A DNA stretch of 64,000 nt from Undibacter mobilis. GTDB lineage: Bacteria > Pseudomonadota > Alphaproteobacteria > Rhizobiales > Xanthobacteraceae. A model generated the notes under the pieces. That model made no database searches and was not told the origin of the DNA. It was given only the letters and a program-made list of their open reading frames with translations. Of this stretch, positions 18,270 through 26,182 are shown piece by piece (the stretch's first letter is position 1; each line of letters begins with the position of its first letter). The position numbers and the translations under genes were made by a program. The stretch covers positions 1,474,501 through 1,538,500 of the forward strand of contig NZ_QRGO01000001.1 of the NCBI RefSeq assembly GCF_003367195.1, written 5' to 3'.

Positions 18270-19154
18270 TTACGTCCGTCGCTGCGGATCGACGAGGTCG
18301 CGCAGGCCGTCGCCGAGCAGGTTGAAGGTGAACACCGCGATCATCAGCGCTAGGCCGGGGAAGAAGGCGATCCACCATTCGCCGGAGATGATGTTGCCGG
18401 CGCCTTCGGCGACCATGATGCCCCATTCCGGCGTCGGCGGCCGCACGCCAAGGCCGATGAAAGACAGGCCGGCGGCGTTGAGGATGGCGTAGCCCATGGT
18501 CAGCGAGATCTGCACCATCATGATCGGCATGATGTTCGGCAGGATATGCATCAACAGGATGCGGAATTCGCCATTGCCGGACAGCCGCGCCGCCTGCACG
18601 AAGCCGGCGTCGCGGCGGATGTTGGCTTCGGCGCGGGCGACGCGCACGTAAAGCGGGAAGTTGATAATCGCGGTGGCGATCACGATGTTGGTCACGGTGT
18701 TGCCGAGCGCGGCGACGATGCCCATGGCCAGAACGAACAACGGAAAGGCCATGATGGTGTCGGAGATGCGGCCGACGATGCGATCCGTCCAGCCGCCGAA
18801 GAAGCCGGAGGCGATGCCGGCCAGCCCGCCAAGGGCGAACACCAGCGCCACCGAGGTGATGGCAATGATGAAGTCGAGGCGGGTGGCGACGATGACGCGG
18901 CTGAAGATGTCGCGGCCAAGCTGGTCGGTGCCGAACCAGTGCTTCCACGACGGTGCTTGCAAAGTGGCGGCCGTGTCGCTCGCCAGCGGATCGTAAGGCA
19001 CGATGTACGGCCCGATCAGTGCGCACAGCGCAATAAGGGCGAACAGCATGAAGGAAAGCCCGGTGACCGGATTTTCCGTCATCACATAGCGGGCGTGGCT
19101 GAACAGGGAGTTGCTCGGCGTCTTCGGCGCGGCGGGCAGGGCGGTATCGGTCAT
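18270..19154 (-). CDS. Dpp/Opp-type ABC transporter permease (DppC-like)
   Basis: A 294-residue permease with an N-terminal OppC-type segment (NPVTGLSFMLFALIALCALIGPYIVPYDP), about six transmembrane helices and the EAA loop VRVARAEANIRRDAGFVQAARLSG. It contains the family motif HWFGTDQLGRDIFSRVI. Its start overlaps the stop of the DppB-like gene by four bases (ATGA type), indicating coupled translation. Confidence 0.9.
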   Translation of the reverse strand: MTDTALPAAPKTPSNSLFSHARYVMTENPVTGLSFMLFALIALCALIGPYIVPYDPLASDTAATLQAPSWKHWFGTDQLGRDIFSRVIVATRLDFIIAITSVALVFALGGLAGIASGFFGGWTDRIVGRISDTIMAFPLFVLAMGIVAALGNTVTNIVIATAIINFPLYVRVARAEANIRRDAGFVQAARLSGNGEFRILLMHILPNIMPIMMVQISLTMGYAILNAAGLSFIGLGVRPPTPEWGIMVAEGAGNIISGEWWIAFFPGLALMIAVFTFNLLGDGLRDLVDPQRRT

Positions 19155-20164
19155 CCTTCAAGCCTCACACGGGGATCGATGACGCCGTAGAGAATGTCGA
19201 TGAGCAGGTTGAGCGCGACATAGAGGATGGCCATGGTCAGCACGAAGCCCTGCACCGGCGCAAAGTCAGACGAGATCAGCGCCTCGATGGCGTAGGAGCC
19301 GATCCCGGGCCAGGCGAACACCTTCTCGACCAGCACGTTGGCCCCTAACAGGAAAGAGAACACCATGCCGAGCGTGGTGACGACCGGCAGCATGGCGTTG
19401 CGGAAGGCGTAGGTGATGATCACCGTGCGGCTGTCGAGGCCGGAGGCGCGCGCCGTGCGCACGAATTCGGAGGCGAGCACGGCGAGCATCGAGGCACGCG
19501 TCATGCGCGCGATCGGCGCCAGCGAGAAGATGCACAAGGTCATGCCGGGCAGCAGAAGCTGGCTTAATGCCGCGCGGAAGGTCTCGAACTGGCCGGTGAG
19601 CAACGAGTCGATCAGATAGAAGCCGGTGATGGAAGGCGGCGCCGAGCTGAAGACGTCGAGGCGGCCGAGCGGCGCCGGCGACCAGCCGAGTTTGAAGTAG
19701 AAAAAATAGACCAGCAGCAGGCCGGTGAAGAACACCGGCAGCGACACCCCCGCGGTGGCGACGACGCGGCAGGTGTGGTCGATCCAGGAACCCTGTTTCA
19801 CCGCGGCGAGAATGCCAAGCGGGATGGCGATCGCCATCGACAGCAGCAGGCCGAACAGGGTGAGCTCGGCGGAGGCGGGCAGGCGGTTGCGCAGTTCTGT
19901 CAGCACCGGCTGGCCGGTGGTGAGCGAGGTGCCGAGATTGCCTTTGGCGAGATCGCCGACATAGTCACCGAACTGCAGCACCAGCGGCTTGTCGAGGCCG
20001 AGCTGCTTGCGGACCTGCTCGATGGCGTCCTTGGTTGCGGCCGGTCCGGCGAAATAGGCGGCCGGATCGCCGGGCAGTGCGCGCGTCAGCAGAAACGTGA
20101 CGATAATGACTCCGATCAGGTTCGGGATCACCAGCAACATGCGCCTGGAAATCATGCTCAGCAT
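19151..20164 (-). CDS. Dpp/Opp-type ABC transporter permease (DppB-like)
   Basis: A 337-residue permease with the DppB start (RMLLVIPNLIGVIIVTFLLTRALPGDPA), six transmembrane segments and the EAA loop EFVRTARASGLDSRTVIITYAFRNA. It lies between the binding protein and DppC-like genes. The 105-base gap upstream, separating it from the binding protein gene, contains a palindromic repeat that may lower expression of the membrane subunits relative to the binding protein. Confidence 0.9.
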   Translation of the reverse strand: MLSMISRRMLLVIPNLIGVIIVTFLLTRALPGDPAAYFAGPAATKDAIEQVRKQLGLDKPLVLQFGDYVGDLAKGNLGTSLTTGQPVLTELRNRLPASAELTLFGLLLSMAIAIPLGILAAVKQGSWIDHTCRVVATAGVSLPVFFTGLLLVYFFYFKLGWSPAPLGRLDVFSSAPPSITGFYLIDSLLTGQFETFRAALSQLLLPGMTLCIFSLAPIARMTRASMLAVLASEFVRTARASGLDSRTVIITYAFRNAMLPVVTTLGMVFSFLLGANVLVEKVFAWPGIGSYAIEALISSDFAPVQGFVLTMAILYVALNLLIDILYGVIDPRVRLEG

Positions 20165-20169
20165 GGCGT

Positions 20170-20275
20170 TTTTCTCCGGTCCCTCCGGGGCGCGAGCTTT
20201 TGCTCGCGAACCCGGAATCCAGGGCTGGATTCCGGATCGCCGCTATCGCGGCGTCCGGAATGACGAGGCTCAGCT
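20170..20275. repeat. Palindromic repeat between binding-protein and permease genes
   Basis: Three nested inverted repeats occur in about 75 bases: GCGAGC-TTTT-GCTCGC, GGAATCCAG/CTGGATTCC and CGCCGC-TAT-CGCGGCG. The 17-mer GCGAACCCGGAATCCAG (20206-20222) recurs at 47288-47304, showing that this is a dispersed element. In the minus-strand operon it falls between the solute-binding protein and the DppB-like permease, a position where REP-like elements often stabilise the upstream mRNA segment. Confidence 0.65.
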
Positions 20276-21889
20276 CTTGGCGAAGGTGCGGTAGTCGAGA
20301 CGGCGGTGGAACCAATAGGCGTAGCCGGTGACGTTCTTCTGCATCGCCACGTTCGAATAAGGCTGGAACAGCGGGATGCGCGGCATGTCGGTGAAGGCGA
20401 GATCGACGAAGCCCTTCACGTCCTTCTCGTAGGTCGCCTTGTCGCCGATGGCGGCGGCATTGACGGCGCCGTCGATGAACGCGTCCATGTCCTTGGACTG
20501 GTAGCTCATCGTGTTGAAGATCGAATTCTTGCCGTGATAGCACCAGATGAAGAAGTACTCCGGGTAATCGAGCCAGCCGGAGAAGACGTTGAGATAAAGC
20601 GGCAGGATCTTCTTGTTCAGCTCGGTGCGGAAGTTGGCGCCGGGGATCTTGTTGATCGTCGTTTTGATGCCGATCTGGGCGAGGCTTTCCTGGATGAGCA
20701 CGGCGACCGGCTCGTTCACCGTAGCAAAGCCGAGGTCGAACGACAGCGTGGTCTCGAAGCCGTTGGGATAGCCGGCTTCGGCGAGCAGCGCCTTGGCCTT
20801 GGCGATGTCGCTGTTGAATTTGGTCGGCTGCGGCCAGGCGACCTGCGTCGGTGCATTGGCGGCCGCGCCGAACAACGGCGTGCCGAGGCCGAACAGCACC
20901 GCGTCCATGATCTTCTGGTAGGGCACCGCGTAGGCGACGGCCTGGCGCACCTTCGGATTGTCGAAGGGCGCGGTCTTCACGTTCATGCCGAGATACTGGC
21001 AGCCGTTCGAGAAGGGCGTCGACACGATGTTGAGCTTGCCGGAGTCCTTCAGCTCGACGAAGTCCTTGTTCGGCAGTTCATACGAAATGTCGGCGTCGCC
21101 GCGCTCGAGCAGCGCGCGGCGGTTGCCGGCGGACGGCACCATGCGCCAGATCACGCGCTTGATCTTCGGCAGCGGGCCGCCGGTCCATTTGTCGTTGCGC
21201 TCCATGATGACTTCGGAGCCGGCGGTCCAGCCGACCACCTTGAAAGCACCGGAGCCGGCGGTGTTGAGCTTGGTGTATTCGAGGCCCCACGGGTCCTTCT
21301 CGGTGGCATTCTTCTTGACTAGCTCGGAGTTGAAAATCGCCGGCACCACCACGGCGAGGTCGGGGATGGTGAGGCGGTCCTTTTTTAGGAAGTCAACGCG
21401 CACCGTGGTGTCGTCGACGACGACGAACTGCTCGGGCTTGGTCAGCGAGCCGGCGCCCATCTGGAAGGTCGGGAAGCCGCCGACCGACACGGCGCGGTCG
21501 AGCGACCACTTCACGTCCTTGGCCTTGACCGGCGTGCCGTCCTGAAAGACGGCATTCTTCTTCAGCTTAAAGGTGACCGACATGTCGTCGATCTTCATGT
21601 CGTCGGCGAGTTCGCCCTTGAACTTGTCCTTGTCGTAGTAAGGCTGGCCGTTCGGGCCGGTCTTCATCTCATGGGTGATGAGGCGGTCGTAGCAGTTCCA
21701 CGACACCTCATAGCCGGGCACGTTGGTGCCGACGCCGTGGATGTCGAGATTGTTCGGCCCGCTCTCGGAAACGATGAGCAGGGTCTCGTTGCGCGCCTGC
21801 GCCTTGGCCGGCGAAAAAACCGCGGGGCCGGTAACGGCTGTTGTTGCTGCTGCGGCAGTGGCGGACTTGAGGAAATCGCGACGCTTCAT
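20270..21889 (-). CDS. Dpp/Opp-type ABC transporter substrate-binding protein
   Basis: A 539-residue family-5 solute-binding protein. The N-terminus MKRRDFLKSATAAAATTAVTG is a twin-arginine-type signal with cleavage after about AKAQA. Family motifs include VTFKLKKNAVFQDGTPVKAKDVKWSLDRAV and DKWTGGPLPKIKRVIWRMVPS. It is the first gene of the operon binding protein-DppB-DppC-DppDF-GntR. A half-site and a full candidate GntR operator lie 65 and 140 bases upstream. The substrate could be a peptide, an amide or another nitrogen compound. Confidence 0.9.
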   Translation of the reverse strand: MKRRDFLKSATAAAATTAVTGPAVFSPAKAQARNETLLIVSESGPNNLDIHGVGTNVPGYEVSWNCYDRLITHEMKTGPNGQPYYDKDKFKGELADDMKIDDMSVTFKLKKNAVFQDGTPVKAKDVKWSLDRAVSVGGFPTFQMGAGSLTKPEQFVVVDDTTVRVDFLKKDRLTIPDLAVVVPAIFNSELVKKNATEKDPWGLEYTKLNTAGSGAFKVVGWTAGSEVIMERNDKWTGGPLPKIKRVIWRMVPSAGNRRALLERGDADISYELPNKDFVELKDSGKLNIVSTPFSNGCQYLGMNVKTAPFDNPKVRQAVAYAVPYQKIMDAVLFGLGTPLFGAAANAPTQVAWPQPTKFNSDIAKAKALLAEAGYPNGFETTLSFDLGFATVNEPVAVLIQESLAQIGIKTTINKIPGANFRTELNKKILPLYLNVFSGWLDYPEYFFIWCYHGKNSIFNTMSYQSKDMDAFIDGAVNAAAIGDKATYEKDVKGFVDLAFTDMPRIPLFQPYSNVAMQKNVTGYAYWFHRRLDYRTFAKS

Positions 21890-21953
21890 GACAAACCTCC
21901 CGAATGAAACCCGAGGTCTATCTCCGCAAACGGCGTGCCAGAATCCGCCTTAC

Positions 21954-21963
21954 TGCATACAAT
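21954..21963. promoter_or_regulatory. Half-site TGCATACAAT near the Opp-type operon start
   Basis: TGCATACAAT repeats the core of the palindrome at 22029-22045 and lies about 65 bases upstream of the binding-protein ATG (21889, minus strand), where a repressor would overlap or sit next to the promoter. Only one arm is conserved here. Confidence 0.4.
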
Positions 21964-22028
21964 TCGATAAGCGATTGATATAATTAACTAAAATTTCGGC
22001 CGGCCGATCAGAGGGGGCCTGATCGATG

Positions 22029-22047
22029 TGTATGCATTGCATACAAT
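22029..22047. promoter_or_regulatory. Perfect 17-bp palindrome, candidate GntR operator of the Opp-type operon
   Basis: TGTATGCA-T-TGCATACA (22029-22045) is a perfect palindrome in the 229-base gap between the Opp-type binding protein gene and fixJ. The 12-mer ATTGCATACAAT within it is repeated exactly, in inverse orientation, upstream of atzF (13744-13755). This form fits FCD-family GntR operators. The GntR gene that ends the operon at 15801 is the obvious candidate ligand. Confidence 0.6.
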
Positions 22048-22118
22048 AGGTGAGTTTTAGCCTAAAAAATAGGCTATTCTGCTCCTGGCTACACCGCGAG
22101 CAGGGCGCAAACGGTGCG

Positions 22119-22745
22119 TCAGCTCTTGCGAGACTCGCCCAGAATGCCGGCCAGCATGGCCATGCGCACGAGATCGGACAGGCTGTTCGCCGCCATCTTG
22201 GTCATGAGATTGGCCCGGTAGATTTCGACCGTGCGGGGGCTGATGCCGAGATCGAATGCGATTGTCTTGTTGGGCTGCCCGGCAACCAGACCCTCAAGCA
22301 CCTGACGCTCGCGGTTCGACAGCGCCGCAAGCTTCTCCTTGATGTCGCCGAGTTCGGCGTTGCGTTTGCCGGTGTCGGCGACGTTGTTCAGCGCCGATTT
22401 GACCGCATTGATCAGAGTGTCGTCCTCGAATGGCTTTTCCAGGAAATCGATGGCGCCGATTTTCATCGCCTCGACTGCGAGGGCTATATCGCCGTGGCCG
22501 GTGATCACGATCACCGGCAATTCGGGCTTGTGCTGGCGCACATGTTTGAGAAGCTCGATGCCAGTGACCTCCGGCATGCGCACATCGGTGATGACGCAGC
22601 CCGAATTGATCTGCGGCAGCGCATCGAGAAACGCCTTTCCCGATTCGAAACCGCGCGACTTGATCCCCGCGGTCGAAAGCAGGAATTCGAGCGACTGCCG
22701 GACAGCGTCGTCGTCATCAACTACGTAAATTACAGGGTCAGTCAT
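22119..22745 (-). CDS. fixJ: Two-component response regulator FixJ
   Basis: A 208-residue FixJ-type regulator. The receiver domain has the acidic pocket (VVDDDD) and phospho-acceptor D54 ([13 protein letters not shown]), with the conserved Lys in EKPFEDD. A LuxR-type helix-turn-helix follows ([23 protein letters not shown] core, then [16 protein letters not shown]). FixL phosphorylates it at low oxygen and it should then activate fixK. The ATG at 22745 is preferred to 22754; it overlaps the end of fixL by eight bases, so the pair is cotranscribed. Confidence 0.93.
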   Translation of the reverse strand: MTDPVIYVVDDDDAVRQSLEFLLSTAGIKSRGFESGKAFLDALPQINSGCVITDVRMPEVTGIELLKHVRQHKPELPVIVITGHGDIALAVEAMKIGAIDFLEKPFEDDTLINAVKSALNNVADTGKRNAELGDIKEKLAALSNRERQVLEGLVAGQPNKTIAFDLGISPRTVEIYRANLMTKMAANSLSDLVRMAMLAGILGESRKS

Positions 22746-24240
22746 CGTCGACATCGCCCTCCTCTACCGCCGTAATCGTGAAATGGAAAGTTGTGCCGCC
22801 ATTCGCATTCGGCTCGGCCCATATGCGTCCGTTATGGGCCTCGATAATGGTCCGCGATATCGAAAGGCCGACACCCATGCCCTGCGCTTTGGTGGTGATG
22901 AACGGCTGGAACAAATGCTCGGCGACTTCCGGGGCAATGCCGGGCCCGGTGTCGGCGACGCTGACGCGCACCTGCCCGGTGCCCTCCATCGCGACCGAAA
23001 CGGACAGATCGCGCACCTGCGAGTCTTCCATGGCGTCCATGGCGTTGCGGATGAGATTGAGCAGAACCTGCTGGATCTGTACGCGGTCGGCGAGCACCAG
23101 GTCGACCTTCGGATCGAACTTGAACTGCACCCGGATGCCGCGATCCTTGACGCCGACCAGCGCCAGGGCGCTGGCCTCCTCGACCAGCTTGGTGATGCCT
23201 TCGACACGCCGCTCGCTTTCGCCGCGGGCGACAAAATCGCGCAGCCGGCGGATGATCTGCCCCGCGCGTAGCGCCTGCTCCGAGGCTTTGCCGAGCGCGT
23301 CGCGCAGCAGCGGAAGCTGCTCGGTGCTGTCGCTTTCCAGAATGCGCTGCGAGCCCTTCAGGTAATTGGAAATGGCGGCGAGCGGCTGGTTGAGTTCATG
23401 CGCCAGGGTCGAGGCCATCTCACCCATGGCCGTGAGACGGGAGATATGCACGAGTTCGGATTGCAGTTCCTGCAGCCGCTGCTCGGTCTGCTGCCGTTCG
23501 GTGAGGTCGCGGATGAAGCCCGTGAAGAAGCGGCGGTCTCCCGATCGCATTTCGCCGACGGCCAGTTCCATGGGAAAGGTCGAACCGTCCATGCGCTGGC
23601 CGACGACCACGCGGCCGATCCCGATGATGCGCCGCTCGCCGGTGTGCCGGTAACGGTTGATGTAGCCGTCATGCCCCGTCCGGTAAGGCTCCGGCATCAG
23701 GATCTTGACATTCTTGCCGATGACTTCGGCCGCCTTGCAGCCGAATAGCCGCTCGGCAGCGCTCGAGAATGACTGCATGTTGCCGAACTCGTCGATCACG
23801 ATCATCGCTTCGGGAACGGTATCGAGGATCGACTGCAAATGGGCTTCGCGCGCCAGCGCATCGCGCGTCATAATGTTGGCGCGCTCGCGACTCGAACGCA
23901 GCAACTCGCCACCCCAGGCGGTCGCGGTACCGATGAGCGCGAAAGCAACGCTGCTGACAATGACCGTCTGCGACGGCGGCCCCTGGGTTTCCAGAAGCAG
24001 CACCGCGCAGAACAGGCTGAGTGCGGTGGCCAGGAGGCCGGGTCCGAAACCGCCGAATCCCGCTGCCAGCAGGATCGGCGGCACGAAATACATGAAAACG
24101 GCGTCGTTATAGAGGTCTGGCGTCAGCAACTCCCGCGCCGCCAGCGCCAGGACGACGACGATTGGTGCCACTCCGTAGCGCCAAATTCCGCCCCGCGGCC
24201 TCGTGGAAAAAGATCCAATCTTTTCAAATACTTCCGACAT
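22738..24240 (-). CDS. fixL: Oxygen-sensing haem PAS histidine kinase FixL
   Basis: A 500-residue membrane sensor. Residues 21-115 hold about four hydrophobic segments. A haem PAS domain covers about 130-250; H190 ([12 protein letters not shown]) aligns with the haem ligand His200 of Bradyrhizobium FixL, and R196 and R210 align with its R206 and R220. The position equivalent to H214 is Arg here. The kinase has the phosphorylated His at 281 ([20 protein letters not shown]), an N-box ([10 protein letters not shown]) and G-boxes ([22 protein letters not shown]). Oxygen bound to the haem should inhibit the kinase. Confidence 0.93.
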   Translation of the reverse strand: MSEVFEKIGSFSTRPRGGIWRYGVAPIVVVLALAARELLTPDLYNDAVFMYFVPPILLAAGFGGFGPGLLATALSLFCAVLLLETQGPPSQTVIVSSVAFALIGTATAWGGELLRSSRERANIMTRDALAREAHLQSILDTVPEAMIVIDEFGNMQSFSSAAERLFGCKAAEVIGKNVKILMPEPYRTGHDGYINRYRHTGERRIIGIGRVVVGQRMDGSTFPMELAVGEMRSGDRRFFTGFIRDLTERQQTEQRLQELQSELVHISRLTAMGEMASTLAHELNQPLAAISNYLKGSQRILESDSTEQLPLLRDALGKASEQALRAGQIIRRLRDFVARGESERRVEGITKLVEEASALALVGVKDRGIRVQFKFDPKVDLVLADRVQIQQVLLNLIRNAMDAMEDSQVRDLSVSVAMEGTGQVRVSVADTGPGIAPEVAEHLFQPFITTKAQGMGVGLSISRTIIEAHNGRIWAEPNANGGTTFHFTITAVEEGDVDDD

Positions 24241-24404
24241 CAGGCCTCGGCGGTCTGCGACATTTCGATGGCCGGTCCGTTCGGGTCCCGGCGCCTCCGG
24301 GAAAGCCCCTATGGAGATTATCTGAATTTTGCCCGGTGCGCGCCACGCTTACCAATACCGCATCCAATCAAGCGCCATTTGGCGCCTTAGCGAGGATGGG
24401 TGAC

Positions 24405-25082
24405 ATGCCGAGCCAGATGATCGCGCGCAATTCGCAAGCTCACGTCGTTGCCACGATGGCGCGTCCAGCGCCGCAGGCCATGGGTGAAACCGTCGAACTG
24501 ATGGGCGCGGTCATGCCATTCGCCCGCAACGCGGAAATCTACGGCGAGAACGAGCCGGCCGAATATCTCTACAAGGTCGTCAGCGGCGCCGTGCGGACCT
24601 ACCGGGTCCTGAACGACGGCCGCCGCCAGATCGGCGCGTTCTATCTGCCCGGCGACGTTTTCGGCATTGAGGTCGGCGAGCAGCACACTTTCTCGGCCGA
24701 ATCGATCGTCGACAGCAAAGTCATGCTGATCAAGCGTTCGTCCCTGCTCGCGCTTGCGTCACGCAGCGCCGATGTCGCCCGTCAGCTCTGGACGATGGCG
24801 GCGACCGAGCTGCAGCGCGCCCAGGACCACACGATGCTCCTGATCAAGACGGCACAAGAGCGTGTCGCCGGCTTCCTGCTGGAAATGGCAAAGCGGACGC
24901 CGCGCGCCAATGCGGTGGAGCTGCCGATGTCGCGTCAGGACATCGCCGATTATCTCGGTCTTACCATCGAGACCGTGTCGCGCACGCTCACGCAGCTTGA
25001 AAATTCTGCGGCCATCGAAGTGCCGACCTCGCGCCGCATCGTGCTGCGCAACCAGGCGGTTCTGAGCCGCCTGAACGGCTGA
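24405..25082 (+). CDS. fixK: Crp/Fnr-family regulator FixK
   Basis: A 225-residue regulator with a cyclic-nucleotide-like beta-barrel (VSGAVRTYRVLNDGRRQIGAFYLPGDVFG) and a helix-turn-helix whose recognition helix ETVSRTLTQLE carries the E-xx-SR contacts that read TTGA half-sites. It has no cysteines at all, so it cannot bind an Fnr [4Fe-4S] cluster and also lacks the redox cysteine described in Bradyrhizobium FixK2. The ATG at 24405 has a GAGG site nine bases upstream; an upstream in-frame ATG at 24396 is less well placed. It is divergent from fixL across a 164-base gap. Confidence 0.9.
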   Translation: MPSQMIARNSQAHVVATMARPAPQAMGETVELMGAVMPFARNAEIYGENEPAEYLYKVVSGAVRTYRVLNDGRRQIGAFYLPGDVFGIEVGEQHTFSAESIVDSKVMLIKRSSLLALASRSADVARQLWTMAATELQRAQDHTMLLIKTAQERVAGFLLEMAKRTPRANAVELPMSRQDIADYLGLTIETVSRTLTQLENSAAIEVPTSRRIVLRNQAVLSRLNG

Positions 25083-25114
25083 TTTCCGAAAGTTTGAACT
25101 TCCTCCCCCGTACT

Positions 25115-25142
25115 GCCCCGGCTGTTCCGCCGGGGCTTTTCT
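25115..25142 (+). terminator. Rho-independent terminator after fixK
   Basis: GCCCCGGC (25115-25122) and GCCGGGGC (25129-25136) form an 8-bp perfect GC stem with a TGTTCC loop, followed by TTTTCTTT. It begins 32 bases after the fixK stop and just before the FixK box of the next gene. Confidence 0.85.
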
Positions 25143-25155
25143 TTGCGCGCCACGA

Positions 25156-25169
25156 TTGACTTCGATCAA
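25156..25169. promoter_or_regulatory. FixK/Fnr box upstream of the CBS-BON gene
   Basis: TTGAC-TTCG-ATCAA matches the TTGAT-N4-ATCAA consensus at nine of ten positions. With its centre at -41.5 the start site would be near 25204, 20 bases before the ATG, and TGGAAT (25192-25197) is suitably placed as a -10 element. Confidence 0.8.
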
Positions 25170-25223
25170 CATGGCACCGCTGCGGCGGTGTTGGAATGCG
25201 GCAGCAACCTCAAGGAGGCAGCG

Positions 25224-25958
25224 ATGAACGCCAGCGATGTCATGACTCGTGAAGTCGTCACGATCGGACCGGACGCCACGGTTCTGCAGGCCGCACGGCT
25301 GATGTTACAGCACCGGATCAGCGGTTTGCCGGTCGTCGACGGCGAGGGCAATCTGGTCGGTGTCGTCTCGGAAGGCGATTTTCTGCGTCGGCGCGAGACC
25401 AGGACCGAAAAGCGCCGGTCGCGCTGGCTCGAGTTTCTGATGGGGCCGGGCAAGATCGCGGAAGAATACACGCGTACGCATGGTAGCCGCGTCGACGAGG
25501 TCATGACGCGCGATGTGCAGGTTGTCGATGAAAACGCGGCGCTCGAAGACATCATCGAATTGATGGAGAAGTATCGGATCAAGCGCGTGCCGGTGATGTC
25601 CGGTGCGACCCTGGTCGGCATCGTGACGCGCTCCAATCTCATGCGGGCCATGGTGAGCATCGCCCGCGTAACGCCGGCGCAACAGTCGCCGAAGGATGAC
25701 GGCGCCATTCGCGACCAGATTCTGGCCGAATTGGAAAAGCAGAGCTGGGCCCCCGGCTCGTCGGTCGACGTCGTGGTCCGCGACGGCGTGGTCGAGTTGT
25801 TTGGCGTCATTACCGACGAGCGTCAGCGCGACGCCCTCAAAGTCGCCTGTGAAAACGTCACCGGGGTGCAATCGGTGAAGGATCATCTGTGCTGGATCGA
25901 TCCGACTTCCGGCGTTGCGCTTGAAGCCTCCGATATTGCCGAGACGCCGCGCCATTGA
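25224..25958 (+). CDS. CBS-domain pair with C-terminal BON domain
   Basis: A 244-residue soluble protein with two CBS domains (ASDVMTREVVTIGPDATVLQAARLM...GLPVVDGEGNLVGVVSEGDFL; VDEVMTRDVQVVDENAALEDIIELM...VPVMSGATLVGIVTRSNLM) and a BON domain at about 175-230 (DGVVELFGVITDERQRDALKVACENVTGVQSV). CBS pairs usually bind adenine nucleotides; BON domains often contact membranes or ligands. No enzymatic domain is present. An AAGGAGG ribosome site precedes the ATG at 25224; the open frame extends further upstream through the FixK box, so the earlier start is unlikely. It is probably a FixK-controlled energy-state adaptor; the partner is unknown. Confidence 0.85.
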   Translation: MNASDVMTREVVTIGPDATVLQAARLMLQHRISGLPVVDGEGNLVGVVSEGDFLRRRETRTEKRRSRWLEFLMGPGKIAEEYTRTHGSRVDEVMTRDVQVVDENAALEDIIELMEKYRIKRVPVMSGATLVGIVTRSNLMRAMVSIARVTPAQQSPKDDGAIRDQILAELEKQSWAPGSSVDVVVRDGVVELFGVITDERQRDALKVACENVTGVQSVKDHLCWIDPTSGVALEASDIAETPRH

Positions 25959-26105
25959 AAGCAGGCGCGGCTCTTTGATGTCCGTTAACGTGGCAACGCT
26001 CAGTCGTCGTGCCGCCGAAGTCGGCATGCGCGTGGCTGCGTTCGCGTTTGCCGCATTGCATTTCGTAATCTCCGATAGGGCGTCATTGAAACAATCCGGT
26101 ATCGT

Positions 26106-26119
26106 TTGACTTGGCTCAA
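26106..26119. promoter_or_regulatory. Probable FixK/Fnr box upstream of the DASS-korAB unit
   Basis: TTGAC-TTGG-CTCAA keeps the essential TTGA-N6-TCAA but differs from the consensus at two inner positions. It lies 63 bases before the DASS transporter ATG in a 224-base gap that otherwise shows nothing clear. Confidence 0.55.
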
Positions 26120-26182
26120 TAGCATGCGCACGTAGCTGGTCATGATCTCTTTCTGTGACGGTATTGTCCGGGGGAGAAACCA

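Noticed and set aside
25915-26109. Short open frame after the CBS-BON gene
   Set aside because: It overlaps the CBS-BON end out of frame, has no ribosome site and no recognisable features; the gap is better seen as promoter region.
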